Shown in pieces: positions 8,923-15,763 of a DNA stretch of 39,799 bases. Position 1 is the first letter of the stretch, and each line of letters begins with the position of its first letter. Position numbers and translations under genes: made by a program. The notes beneath the pieces were generated by a model. That model did not search any database and had not been told where the DNA came from. It saw nothing but the letters and a program-made list of their open reading frames with translations. The stretch covers positions 1-39,799 of IMG/VR virus record IMGVR_UViG_3300031787_000313; one strand, given 5' to 3'. The DNA comes from a virus.

Positions 8923-10389
8923 TTAAAGAGGAAGGCATAGGTAGTCATTGTCTTCCAAATGAGTAACTTGATATCCGAGAGATCTAAGATACATCAGGCG
9001 TTCATCACATTCTGGACCACGAAAAACTTCAACTATTATCACAGGTTTGCTTTTTTTAATCGTTTCAAGTCCACCTTTTATCGCTTCAATCTCATGCCCT
9101 TCAATATCGATTTTGATTAGGCTAACGTTATTTATGCCAAAATCATCTAGCCGCTTCATCGTGACTTTCTCGCCACCTTGTCCTATACATGCCATACCTT
9201 CGTTAGTTGAGCAGGGGTGTACAATTTCAACCGTTTTTTCCTCTTGGCCTAGAGCAAATCTATATGCTTTAACATTGTTGCATGAGTTAATCGCCGTGTT
9301 TACGCTGAGTTCTGTGTATAGCTTAGATTGTGGCTCAAACACATGGACAGTTCCTGTTGCTCCCACTAACCGAGAGAGGTTAATGGAGTGGGTGCCTATG
9401 TGACCGCCAATATCGATAACAGTATCTCCAGGGTTTACATATTGCTTAAAAACAGCTTCGATATGTGGTTCCCAGCGCAATCCTTTTTTGATGTAGTGTC
9501 CTTTCACCCAATCCCATTTCTCATCTACCCAATAAAGATCATTTTCCACTGGGTATAGAGAGTATACTTCAATCGGAAATGAATCCAAGTATTTAACTAG
9601 TTCTGGATCGTTTTCAGTTTTTACAAGACTTTGAACTTTCTCCCTTGTGATGTTTTCAGAAAGAAAAGGCAACGCTACATCTTCTGTTATGTCGTTATGT
9701 AGTAAAAACCCAAACTCTCTTTCATTACAAATGTACTGATCAACGTTATTTTTACGAGCCGTGTTACTAAAATCAATGAAGCTCCACGGCGCTTTACCTA
9801 AAAATGAGAGTTTATCCAAGTATTTAGTCCTAATTAGGTGAGCTCCATGGACGCAGTCGGCTTTAAAAGTTCCGATGTTTCTTCTGTCCGCAATTTCTGT
9901 TTCTTCAGAATTAGATGCATAATAGCCCTCTTGTGTTGCGGTAAGGTAAAAATTGCGGTAAGGGTCTCCTGCTTTTGGTAGAGGACGCAATAACGGAGCT
10001 ACTACTGGAAGTTGTTTATTAGCAAGGTGAGTTAAAGTAAAGCGGTTTAAAAACACATCTGAAGGAACAATGAATACTAAATCAAAGTCTTTAGAAGCTC
10101 TTAAATAAGCTTCTTTCGTCTTAGCTGTTGTTTCGCAGCTTTTCTTCCAGCTCATTGATTGATATAATCGATGATTTTCGTCACACCATTTCAACAATTT
10201 AGGAAGCGCTTTATCATTTAGCACATCGATGTGTACGCTAATTTTTTTCTTGTCGTAGTCAAGTGCGCTAATTTTTTCCAGAAACGCTGGAATAGTGGAA
10301 TCATTATGCTTTATAATTAATCCCATAAAGACGCTCTCAGCAATACATGGAGCGGAAGTAAGAAGCAGTAAAAAAATTAAAGTTTTCAT
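8923..10389 (-). CDS. Secreted bifunctional protein: PLOD-like glycosyltransferase + FkbM methyltransferase
   Basis: About 488 residues from the ATG at 10389, which gives a clean signal peptide (MKTLIFLLLLTSAPCIA, then ES). An ATG 18 bp upstream (10407) would add six residues; neither start has a good ribosome site. Residues about 20-250 resemble the glucosyl/galactosyltransferase part of procollagen-lysyl hydroxylases, with a DLVFIVPSDVFL core and a FKADCVHGAHLIR block. Residues about 300-480 are an FkbM-type methyltransferase: DIGGHIGTHS is the SAM-binding loop, VHVFEP follows, and IKIDIEGHEIEAIKGG is the acidic catalytic region. The gene faces the late operon and looks like cargo. Its likely role is modifying a surface or secreted glycan or protein; the substrate is unknown. 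Confidence 0.75.
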   Translation of the reverse strand: MKTLIFLLLLTSAPCIAESVFMGLIIKHNDSTIPAFLEKISALDYDKKKISVHIDVLNDKALPKLLKWCDENHRLYQSMSWKKSCETTAKTKEAYLRASKDFDLVFIVPSDVFLNRFTLTHLANKQLPVVAPLLRPLPKAGDPYRNFYLTATQEGYYASNSEETEIADRRNIGTFKADCVHGAHLIRTKYLDKLSFLGKAPWSFIDFSNTARKNNVDQYICNEREFGFLLHNDITEDVALPFLSENITREKVQSLVKTENDPELVKYLDSFPIEVYSLYPVENDLYWVDEKWDWVKGHYIKKGLRWEPHIEAVFKQYVNPGDTVIDIGGHIGTHSINLSRLVGATGTVHVFEPQSKLYTELSVNTAINSCNNVKAYRFALGQEEKTVEIVHPCSTNEGMACIGQGGEKVTMKRLDDFGINNVSLIKIDIEGHEIEAIKGGLETIKKSKPVIIVEVFRGPECDERLMYLRSLGYQVTHLEDNDYLCLPL

Positions 10390-10400
10390 AAGGAAGACAT

Positions 10401-10547
10401 ATGCCATTATCCAAAGGTAAAAGCAAGAAAATAATCTCTAAGAATATTAAAGAAATGAAAGAAGCGGGATACCCGCAGAAGCAAGCTGTTGCTGCTGCGT
10501 TAAATCAGGCAGGTAAACCCCAGAGCGCTAAAACTAAAAAGAAATAG
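10401..10547 (+). CDS. Small basic protein, 48 aa
   Basis: ATG at 10401 follows AGGAAG (10391-10396) and opens a 48-residue Lys-rich frame beginning MPLSKGKSKK, with SKNIKEMKEAGYPQKQAVAAAL in its middle, ending before TAG at 10547. Short proteins of this pattern (SKNIxEMxxxGxPxxQAxAIAL) are very common next to phage structural genes; they may be DNA- or virion-associated, but the function is not known. It is divergent from the glycosyltransferase gene, whose alternative upstream start would overlap it. Confidence 0.75.
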   Translation: MPLSKGKSKKIISKNIKEMKEAGYPQKQAVAAALNQAGKPQSAKTKKK

Positions 10548-10588
10548 GACACTTTTAGAGCGTTTGTCTTTAAAAAATTTCTGCACCG

Positions 10589-10617
10589 TTGACTTTGGCC
10601 CCATTTTTTGATATCAT
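10589..10617 (+). promoter_or_regulatory. hicAB promoter
   Basis: TTGACT (10589-10594) and TATCAT (10612-10617) are separated by 17 bp, a good match to a sigma-70 promoter. The expected start of transcription, 6-7 bases after the -10 box, falls on the A of the hicA ATG at 10624. There is no Shine-Dalgarno sequence in between, so the message is probably leaderless or nearly so. Confidence 0.65.
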
Positions 10618-10623
10618 GAAAAT

Positions 10624-10881
10624 ATGAATAGAAAACATCAACGCATACTAGAAGCTATCTTTTGTACGCCAGTAAGAACGAATATCAATTGGAAAGATGT
10701 AGAATCTTTATTTGTTGCTCTTGGAGCGAAAATTGAAGAAGGAAGAGGCTCGAGAGTAAGAATATTGCTTAATGATGAAGAAGCTGTATTCCATAGACCT
10801 CATCCACAGAAAGAAACCGATAAAGGAGCTGTAGTTTCTGTACGAAAATTTTTAGAAAATGCAGGAGTTAAGCCATGTTAA
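10624..10881 (+). CDS. hicA: HicA-family toxin (mRNA interferase-like)
   Basis: This 85-residue protein has the HicA layout: helical start, DVESLFVALGAKIEEGRGSRVRI, and a C-terminal VRKFLENAGVKP helix. HicA proteins are small double-stranded RNA-binding-fold ribonucleases that cut mRNA until neutralised by HicB. In well-studied HicA the catalytic His lies in a GSH motif; here that position reads GSR, with His residues only later in FHRPHP. The toxin is therefore either an Arg-variant subfamily or weakly active. It overlaps hicB by 7 bp, so translation is coupled. No ribosome site is present before the ATG. Confidence 0.85.
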   Translation: MNRKHQRILEAIFCTPVRTNINWKDVESLFVALGAKIEEGRGSRVRILLNDEEAVFHRPHPQKETDKGAVVSVRKFLENAGVKPC

Positions 10882-11189
10882 AATATAAAGGATACACAGG
10901 ATGCGTTGTTTATGACGACGAAGCACGGATCTTTCACGGAGAAGTCGCTGCGCTTAAGGCCGTGATTACGTTTCAGGGAACAACAGTCGATGAAATTGAA
11001 CAAGCCTTTAAAGATTCAATTGATGATTACATTGATTGGTGTAAAGAAAGAGGCAAAGAACCCGAAAAACCTCATTCAGGAAAATTTAATCTTAGAATGC
11101 CTCCAGATTTGTATGTCAAAGTAGTGGCTCATGCAGCGCAAGAAAGATTAAGTATTAATTCATATATTTTAAAAAGATTATCTGCATAG
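10875..11189 (+). CDS. hicB: HicB-family antitoxin
   Basis: This 104-residue protein starts inside the end of hicA. Residues 1-60 match the partial RNase-H-like HicB fold (YKGYTGCVVYDDEARIFHGEV, then DSIDDYIDWCKERG). Residues 70-104 form a ribbon-helix-helix DNA-binding unit (FNLRMPPDLYVKVVAHAA, then SINSYILKRL). It should bind and block HicA and repress its own promoter. The order toxin first, antitoxin second is usual for this family. Its end converges with the lipoprotein gene, with 10 bp between stops. Confidence 0.88.
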   Translation: MLKYKGYTGCVVYDDEARIFHGEVAALKAVITFQGTTVDEIEQAFKDSIDDYIDWCKERGKEPEKPHSGKFNLRMPPDLYVKVVAHAAQERLSINSYILKRLSA

Positions 11190-11199
11190 AGTTTTTCCG

Positions 11200-11376
11200 C
11201 TATTTTTTGAATAGGCTTCCCGTTGTTGGAACGTTGATATTAGGTGAAACGGTAGGAGATGTTGCTTGATTTTCATCTACCAAGTCTGTCGCTGTTCCGT
11301 GAGTGCTGATATTTTGAAAGCTGATTGTGCATGCTGATAATAGGACCGATGTGCAAGCTAAAAACACTTTTTTCAT
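11200..11376 (-). CDS. Small lipoprotein
   Basis: Starting at the ATG at 11376, which has a GAGGAGG ribosome site, this is a 58-residue protein with a lipoprotein signal (MKKVFLACTSVLLSAC, lipobox Cys at residue 16). An upstream in-frame ATG at 11394 is less well placed. The mature part (TISFQNISTHGTATDLVDEN) is Ser/Thr/Pro-rich and has a pattern seen in small lipoproteins of intracellular bacteria. It should be lipid-anchored on the outer face of the inner membrane or to the outer membrane. It ends the - strand recombination operon; its role (exclusion, lysis or adhesion) is unknown. Confidence 0.75.
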   Translation of the reverse strand: MKKVFLACTSVLLSACTISFQNISTHGTATDLVDENQATSPTVSPNINVPTTGSLFKK

Positions 11377-11405
11377 TCTATTCCTCCTCGTCATAACTTA
11401 TTTCT

Positions 11406-11573
11406 TTAGGAAAATATTGGAAACATATGGTCTCTTTGTAGCCCTTGAAGCCATAGGATTTCTTTGCTTAGGCTAAAATCCCCTGAAAATGCGAAAATAA
11501 ATATCATCCACATGGCTATTAAGGCGATTAAAACAGAAAAATACTTGACACCACCTATAGTCACATCGTGCAT
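11406..11573 (-). CDS. Small single-pass membrane protein, 55 aa
   Basis: ATG at 11573, 1 bp after the ERF gene stop, is preceded by AAAGGGGA within the ERF 3' end. The product has one membrane helix (about VKYFSVLIALIAMWMIFIFAF) and a short C-terminal tail ending HMFPIFS. It is translated with the recombination genes and followed by the lipoprotein. A small membrane protein next to a lipoprotein recalls a lysis pair, but there is no coiled coil of spanin type, so the role is unknown. Confidence 0.65.
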   Translation of the reverse strand: MHDVTIGGVKYFSVLIALIAMWMIFIFAFSGDFSLSKEILWLQGLQRDHMFPIFS

Positions 11574-11574
11574 T

Positions 11575-12249
11575 CTATTCCCCTTTCTTAGGCGGATTCC
11601 ACTCTTGGAATCTTCTTAGGAACTCTTTAGGCCTACTTACCGCTTCCCTTTTCACGTCCTCTTCATGGAGCTGTAATGCATGTGAACTATAGGTTAAGAA
11701 CTTTTTAAGCTTGGTTTTGTCTTTTTCGCTCATATCTGGAGGCAGAATAGAGTCAAATTCTAAGCACTTTTTCGGCTGGTAGGTTGTGTGTGCATCGTTA
11801 TCCGGATCGTCTCCAGTTTCTAAACAGAAGGTCTTTAAAAGCGCATATTTATATGCGTAAGAAATCGCTTTTCCTGGCCCCTTATCTCCATTGTCGATTC
11901 CATAGCCATGATATTTCACCATAAAATTATCTTTAGGCATATCTGGGTTGACAAATGACACAGCAAGCTTAACCATTGTTCGGTTGTTATCTTGAGCCAT
12001 TTCTTCTACTGTAGGGATAACCACGATGCCATATTTAACTAAAAGTGGGTGAATCTCTGCCGCTACTGCATCATGGCTAACAAAGGTATATTGTCCGTTA
12101 ACCTTGAGCTTGCCTTTGTAAATTTGCTTCAGTTCGCTCATGATGCCAATAATTCTCTGAAAGATATTTGGAAATGGCATTTGAATTGCTTCAGCTGAGA
12201 GTGGTCCTTGATTAGGTATTGTCAACGCTTGGTTTTCTTTTTCTTCCAT
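11575..12249 (-). CDS. erf: ERF-family single-strand annealing protein
   Basis: This 224-residue protein has the ERF core: a helical IIGIMSELKQIYKGK segment, GQYTFVSHDAVAAEIHPLLVKYGIVVIP, then the family hallmark HGYGIDNGDKGPGKAISYAY, followed by KYALLKTFCLETGDDPD. ERF proteins (P22 Erf and relatives) form rings on single-stranded DNA and promote annealing; for P22 this helps circularise the genome after injection. The gene overlaps the exonuclease gene by 38 bp, making a classical annealing protein plus exonuclease recombination pair. Confidence 0.92.
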   Translation of the reverse strand: MEEKENQALTIPNQGPLSAEAIQMPFPNIFQRIIGIMSELKQIYKGKLKVNGQYTFVSHDAVAAEIHPLLVKYGIVVIPTVEEMAQDNNRTMVKLAVSFVNPDMPKDNFMVKYHGYGIDNGDKGPGKAISYAYKYALLKTFCLETGDDPDNDAHTTYQPKKCLEFDSILPPDMSEKDKTKLKKFLTYSSHALQLHEEDVKREAVSRPKEFLRRFQEWNPPKKGE

Positions 12250-12793
12250 TTTTTTTGCCTTTGTTAAAATAGTGCCAACAGTCCAATGCTGAGAGGAAAA
12301 TATGGAGTTCTTCGCTCATTTCCTCTAAAAGATGTATTTCAGGAAATTCCCCGTCCTTATTTAAGTAGACGAGCATTGCTCCTTTGACTGAGATGTTGTG
12401 ATGTTGCAGAAGATGGTTGTAAGCTGCCATTTGAACTGGATATGTCTTTTGTGGTCGGGCACTCGTCTTAAGATCGACTAGATACAACTCGTTGTCCGAT
12501 CCTTTCACTACAAAGTCTACTTGTCCGGAATACTTAAGTTCTTCGTTTGTATATCTTTCTTCGATGATCAAAAAAGACTTTACTTGTACTTCGCTCCACT
12601 TCTTAAAAGAATTGACATATCCAACCAGTTCTTCGTCAATCATGCCATCCGGAATCCATGCACCTTGAGCGATTCCTGCGCACAAAGCATGTACCGAGGT
12701 TCCTCTTGCTGCAGCTCTTCCTAGTATCTGTTGTGGGATATGCTCATAATTGGTGAAGTTTTTCAGGATTTCGGTAACTCTTGGGTGTTTCAT
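12212..12793 (-). CDS. PD-(D/E)XK exonuclease (RecB/Cas4-like nuclease fold)
   Basis: This 193-residue protein has an N-terminal RGTSVHALC helix (His35) and then the nuclease core GQVDFVVKG (Asp93), LYLVDLKTS (Asp107-x-Lys109), and Gln121/Tyr125 in VQMAAYNHLL. These are the metal-binding and motif residues of the PD-(D/E)XK superfamily in the RecB/Cas4-like arrangement. With the downstream ERF protein it would resect double-stranded DNA ends to give 3' tails for annealing. The start at 12793 opens a divergent region shared with the 13010 gene. Confidence 0.88.
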   Translation of the reverse strand: MKHPRVTEILKNFTNYEHIPQQILGRAAARGTSVHALCAGIAQGAWIPDGMIDEELVGYVNSFKKWSEVQVKSFLIIEERYTNEELKYSGQVDFVVKGSDNELYLVDLKTSARPQKTYPVQMAAYNHLLQHHNISVKGAMLVYLNKDGEFPEIHLLEEMSEELHIFLSALDCWHYFNKGKKNGRKRKPSVDNT

Positions 12794-12917
12794 ATGGATA
12801 TTCCCTGGTTCAATTCATGAGCGAGCATAGAGAGGAAGTAAGTAAAAATCCCAAACTCTAGTAGAGCCACTTAATTTCCCTAAAATTTTTATAACTTATT
12901 TTTGTGTAAATGGTGTA

Positions 12918-12935
12918 AAGTTAAAATTTTAACTT
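12918..12935. promoter_or_regulatory. 18-bp perfect palindrome, candidate operator
   Basis: AAGTTAAAATTTTAACTT is a perfect inverted repeat in the 216-bp region between the divergent exonuclease (start 12793) and ribbon-helix-helix-like (start 13010) genes. Two GTGTAAA repeats lie just to its left (12905 and 12914). Its place between two oppositely read operons suggests a regulator-binding site, possibly for the 13010 protein itself. Confidence 0.55.
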
Positions 12936-12954
12936 ATATATGGCAACATCGTTC

Positions 12955-12983
12955 TTGTCAAGATTTAGGGTAAATATTATTTT
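12955..12983 (+). promoter_or_regulatory. Promoter of the 13010 regulator gene
   Basis: TTGTCA (12955-12960) and TATTTT (12978-12983) are spaced by 17 bp, giving a start near 12990 and a short leader with the TGGAGG ribosome site (12997-13002). Confidence 0.5.
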
Positions 12984-13009
12984 GTGCTCATTATTATGGA
13001 GGTTTGCTA

Positions 13010-13240
13010 ATGTCAAGGCCAACTGTTCTCGAAGAAAACCTTGTGGTATCAGCTAGAATAGAGAAATCAATGTATCAAATGCTTCACGATATAGCTTCGC
13101 TTGAAAGCATTAACACAGGAAGAAAAGTTACGATACAAGAGTTGATAAGAAACTCGCTAAAATACACTTACGAAAACAATGAGCGACTCAGAGAGTGTTT
13201 TAAGAAGTCGAGATCTCATATAACAAAAAGAATTAAATAA
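13010..13240 (+). CDS. Ribbon-helix-helix-like regulator
   Basis: The ATG at 13010 follows TGGAGG with 7-bp spacing; a TTG at 13004 in frame is less likely. The 76-residue product has a short strand (NLVVSARIEK), two helices (SMYQMLHDIASLES and TIQELIRNSLKYTYE) and a basic tail. That is the shape of a ribbon-helix-helix DNA-binding protein, often a transcriptional repressor or partition factor. It stands alone between a divergent promoter with a palindrome and a strong hairpin terminator, which points to an autoregulated switch gene. Confidence 0.6.
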   Translation: MSRPTVLEENLVVSARIEKSMYQMLHDIASLESINTGRKVTIQELIRNSLKYTYENNERLRECFKKSRSHITKRIK

Positions 13241-13284
13241 AAGACTTGCACACAAACTGAAAAAACAGTACGTTACAAGAAAAA

Positions 13285-13313
13285 AAAAGGAGCTTCGCTA
13301 AAAGCTCCTTTTC
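13285..13313. terminator. Bidirectional hairpin terminator
   Basis: AAAAGGAGCTT (13285-13295) and AAGCTCCTTTT (13302-13312) form an 11-bp stem with a 6-base loop. The + strand has a T-rich end, and the - strand a longer U tract from the A run at 13280-13288. It ends the 13010 transcript. Confidence 0.8.
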
Positions 13314-13356
13314 GGGGTAATTACATAACTTCTAGGAAGCGCTAACTTCCAAAAGT

Positions 13357-13794
13357 GTGGTAACTGCAATTTCACACTACCAGAAGTATATAATTATTCC
13401 AAGCCTAAAGAATTTATATGAAGTAAACGTGGCTAAGGATAAAAGTACTTCTGTCTATTTTGACCGAGAAAGGCTGCAATTTGTAGGGCTTGAAGCCGCT
13501 GAACTTAAGCGGCTAAGAGAAACCTACAAAGGAGTAGATGTTGACTCAGAGCTTAAGAAGATGAGTCTATGGCTCACCTCTCCGAAAGGGAAAAAGAGGA
13601 AAGGGAACATAGGATTTATCCTCAATTGGCTGAATAAGGCATCTCCTTCTATAGCTTCTCCTACTATCTCCGAAGAATTAGACTTGTACGAATTCGATTC
13701 ACCTTTAAGGCCACTTCTTCTTGATTATTTGAAGGACTTATGGAAGGGCAAGGAACATATTCTGGAATTCAACAAGATAAAGAAAAAGGATTAG
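13357..13794 (+). CDS. DnaT/replisome-organiser-like replication protein
   Basis: This 145-residue protein starts on a GTG at 13357; a second possible GTG lies at about 13429. Residues 48-91 (AELKRLRETYKGVDVDSELKKM, SLWLTSPKGKKRKGN, FILNWLNKA) carry the conserved pattern found in the C-terminal domain of phage replication organisers and DnaT-like helicase-loading proteins. The gene overlaps the downstream DnaB-like helicase by 55 bp, which fits a helicase-loader and helicase pair. The N-terminal DNA-binding domain of larger organisers is missing. Confidence 0.6.
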   Translation: MVTAISHYQKYIIIPSLKNLYEVNVAKDKSTSVYFDRERLQFVGLEAAELKRLRETYKGVDVDSELKKMSLWLTSPKGKKRKGNIGFILNWLNKASPSIASPTISEELDLYEFDSPLRPLLLDYLKDLWKGKEHILEFNKIKKKD

Positions 13795-14651
13795 AGAACT
13801 TCCTTCAGTTTGGGCTGCCAACGGCTCCCCATGAAGATTGTCTTACGCCTCTCGCTTCTTTGCCTCGAGATTACAGAAAAGAGATTAACAAAGGTTACTC
13901 CACTGGCTGGAAGTGTCTAGATCGTTATCTACAAGGGCTCCGTAAAGGCGAAGTCACTGTAGTTACTGCTGACACCGGAGCTGGGAAGACAACCTTTTGT
14001 ACGCAGCTAGTTGTCAATTGTGCGATGCAAGGCATTCCTGTATGGATCAACTCTTGGGAAATGAAGCCTGAAACGACTATGCGCAAGCTAGCTTCTATCA
14101 TCCTTCGCCGTCCAATGAAGGTTTGTAACTTCGGCGTCCATGAAAACGAACAGTTTGACGAGTGGGCCTCCCGCTATAAGGTCTATATCAATCCAAATAC
14201 AATTGGAACCGACATTAATTCTCTAGCTCAACAACTAGTAAAGGCAAAACAGCTAGGGATCGAAATTGTGATGTTGGATCACTTAGATTACCTCGTTAAC
14301 GCCAAAAAAGAAAAGCTCCACGAAGCAATAGATGAGACCGTGAAGCGCTTACATGAGCTTGCTTTCGCTCTTTCTATGCATTTCTTGCTGATCTGCCATC
14401 CACGCCAATCTGCAAATAACAATGAAGAAGTAGGTTTGCATTCGCTTAAAGGCTCCTCAGCAATCAAACAGTATGCGGACAACGTCATTGTTCTGCATAG
14501 ATGTGCCAGAACAGATGATCAAGCAAATCCAAACAAAGTAAAAGTACGCATAGCTAAAAACCGAATGTTCGGAATCGAAGGGACAACCTATCTCTTCTAT
14601 CAAGAAATGTGGGACGGCTACGGGGAGCTCTTAACATATGAAGCAAAGTAA
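13740..14651 (+). CDS. DnaB-like replicative helicase (RecA-fold ATPase)
   Basis: This 303-residue protein starts at 13740 after GAAGGA. It has the replicative helicase core: GYSTGWKCLDRYLQGLRKGEVTVV, Walker A ADTGAGKTT (residues 77-85), SWEMKPE (H1a-like), Walker B IEIVMLDHLDYL, and the late motifs HFLLICHPRQ and GSSAIKQYADNVIVLHR. It lacks the N-terminal DnaB domain, so it is shorter than host DnaB (about 470 residues), as in several phage helicases. It should unwind the phage genome during replication. A small zinc-finger gene overlaps its last 14 bases. Confidence 0.9.
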   Translation: MEGQGTYSGIQQDKEKGLENFLQFGLPTAPHEDCLTPLASLPRDYRKEINKGYSTGWKCLDRYLQGLRKGEVTVVTADTGAGKTTFCTQLVVNCAMQGIPVWINSWEMKPETTMRKLASIILRRPMKVCNFGVHENEQFDEWASRYKVYINPNTIGTDINSLAQQLVKAKQLGIEIVMLDHLDYLVNAKKEKLHEAIDETVKRLHELAFALSMHFLLICHPRQSANNNEEVGLHSLKGSSAIKQYADNVIVLHRCARTDDQANPNKVKVRIAKNRMFGIEGTTYLFYQEMWDGYGELLTYEAK

Positions 14652-14907
14652 ACAGGGTATCAAGTGCATAAGGTGCGATTTTACAAAAAATTACCGAGCC
14701 TTTTTATCCGACAGTAAGCGTCCTGATGTTTGTAAGCTTTGTTTTACAGACGAGGAAAAAATAGATTACGGAAGATCAAATTTTAGCAAAGAAATGGATG
14801 GTCTTTGTCCAGAAGAGAAAAAACATATCATTAAAAGTTTAGTCATAGACGAGAAAAAGCGTCGTTTGGAGGCATATGCAAAGAAAGAGAAACGCAGTTC
14901 TGTTTGA
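14638..14907 (+). CDS. Small zinc-finger protein
   Basis: This 89-residue protein has two CxxC pairs (Cys10/Cys13 and Cys32/Cys35) that could bind one zinc ion, followed by a charged helical tail. It is translationally linked to the helicase gene (14-bp overlap, ATG inside the helicase end). Proteins of this shape in phage replication operons often assist primase or recombination, but no specific family is recognised. Confidence 0.65.
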   Translation: MKQSKQGIKCIRCDFTKNYRAFLSDSKRPDVCKLCFTDEEKIDYGRSNFSKEMDGLCPEEKKHIIKSLVIDEKKRRLEAYAKKEKRSSV

Positions 14908-15139
14908 TGATTGGGAATCTACAGGCCAAGAAGAGATGAACAGAATACACGCAAAATGCAAGCATAATGCAAGCGTTTTAGACGTGGTAAACAGGCTTGA
15001 TAATTTGAAAAGCTTAGTCTCCATTTGTCGTGAAGCCATCGTCGGCCACAGTTTTGATGAAGATAGATTAGCAAATGCGTTGCACTGTTATGTCCTTGAA
15101 CAAATCCAAATAGCACAAGAGGAGCTAAAACAAGTATGA
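14876..15139 (+). CDS. Small helical protein of unknown function
   Basis: This 87-residue protein overlaps the zinc-finger gene by 32 bp. TTGGAGG (14866-14872) precedes the ATG at short spacing; an internal ATG at 14936 is an alternative start. It is Cys/His-containing and mostly helical (SVLDVVNRLDNLKSLVSICREAI). Its stop overlaps the next start (ATGAG), showing coupled translation. No family recognised. Confidence 0.55.
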   Translation: MQRKRNAVLFDDWESTGQEEMNRIHAKCKHNASVLDVVNRLDNLKSLVSICREAIVGHSFDEDRLANALHCYVLEQIQIAQEELKQV

Positions 15140-15531
15140 GAGTTAAAGTCGGAAATACAGCCAGCGAAATAGAAGTTGGACAATATCGCGAGGTAAATAA
15201 AGGCGCTCTAAAAGCGTTCTTTACTCTCGTAGAATATCCTTATGGAAGAAAGACTTTGGATTGTCGTTACTTCGTCCAAGGCGACAATCGTTGGGTGAAT
15301 TTCCCCCAAAAAGAAGTCAATTACTCAGATGGCAGAAAGCCTGAATATATTCCATTAGTTAGCTATCTAGACAAAGCTTATTTAGACCAACTCAAAGAAG
15401 CAATCTTGCTAGCATTAAAAGACATGAAACCAGGGGACAAGAATGGCCAATCGAACGCTCAAGCCTATCAAAGGAAAGAGAATCCAATACAAGCTGAACC
15501 ATCATCTAGTTGGAGAAGCTCACCCTTTTGA
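15136..15531 (+). CDS. SpoVG-like nucleic-acid-binding protein
   Basis: This 131-residue protein starts on an ATGA overlap. Its core (LKAFFTLVEYPYGRKTLDCRYFVQGDNRWVNFPQKE, with a later EYIPLV and a C-terminal helix YLDQLKEAILLAL) follows the order of strands and helix in SpoVG-type proteins, which bind DNA or RNA and regulate genes. The last 35 residues are polar and disordered and overlap the next gene. The resemblance is partial, so I treat it as a candidate. Confidence 0.5.
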   Translation: MRVKVGNTASEIEVGQYREVNKGALKAFFTLVEYPYGRKTLDCRYFVQGDNRWVNFPQKEVNYSDGRKPEYIPLVSYLDKAYLDQLKEAILLALKDMKPGDKNGQSNAQAYQRKENPIQAEPSSSWRSSPF

Positions 15532-15682
15532 TTCGTGGATGACCTTGTGTGAGTATGTAATGGATATTGCTGAGGAAGAAGCAAAAAAGATAGTAAACAC
15601 CAGCCTAGATCAGCTGATTTGTAAAATTTCAGATGAAATCATGTCTACTGCGGAGGAATATGAGCCTACTAAGAAATTTTAG
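15443..15682 (+). CDS. Small protein overlapping the SpoVG-like gene
   Basis: The ATG at 15443 has an AGGGGA ribosome site. The 79-residue product begins with a basic strand-rich part (RTLKPIKGKRIQYKLNHH) and continues into an acidic helix (CEYVMDIAEEEAKKIVN). Its first 89 bases overlap the preceding gene in another frame. An internal ATG at 15538 is possible. No family recognised. Confidence 0.5.
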   Translation: MANRTLKPIKGKRIQYKLNHHLVGEAHPFDSWMTLCEYVMDIAEEEAKKIVNTSLDQLICKISDEIMSTAEEYEPTKKF

Positions 15683-15763
15683 CAAGCACCTTGATGTGCT
15701 TATCGCCTTTTCCATGTGTTTGTGCTTTGTTTCAGTTGCAATTTGTTCGTTAAGGTGGGCGTT

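Noticed and set aside
9047-9403. A 118-codon + strand frame
   Set aside because: It lies opposite the FkbM methyltransferase domain, whose motifs are clear.
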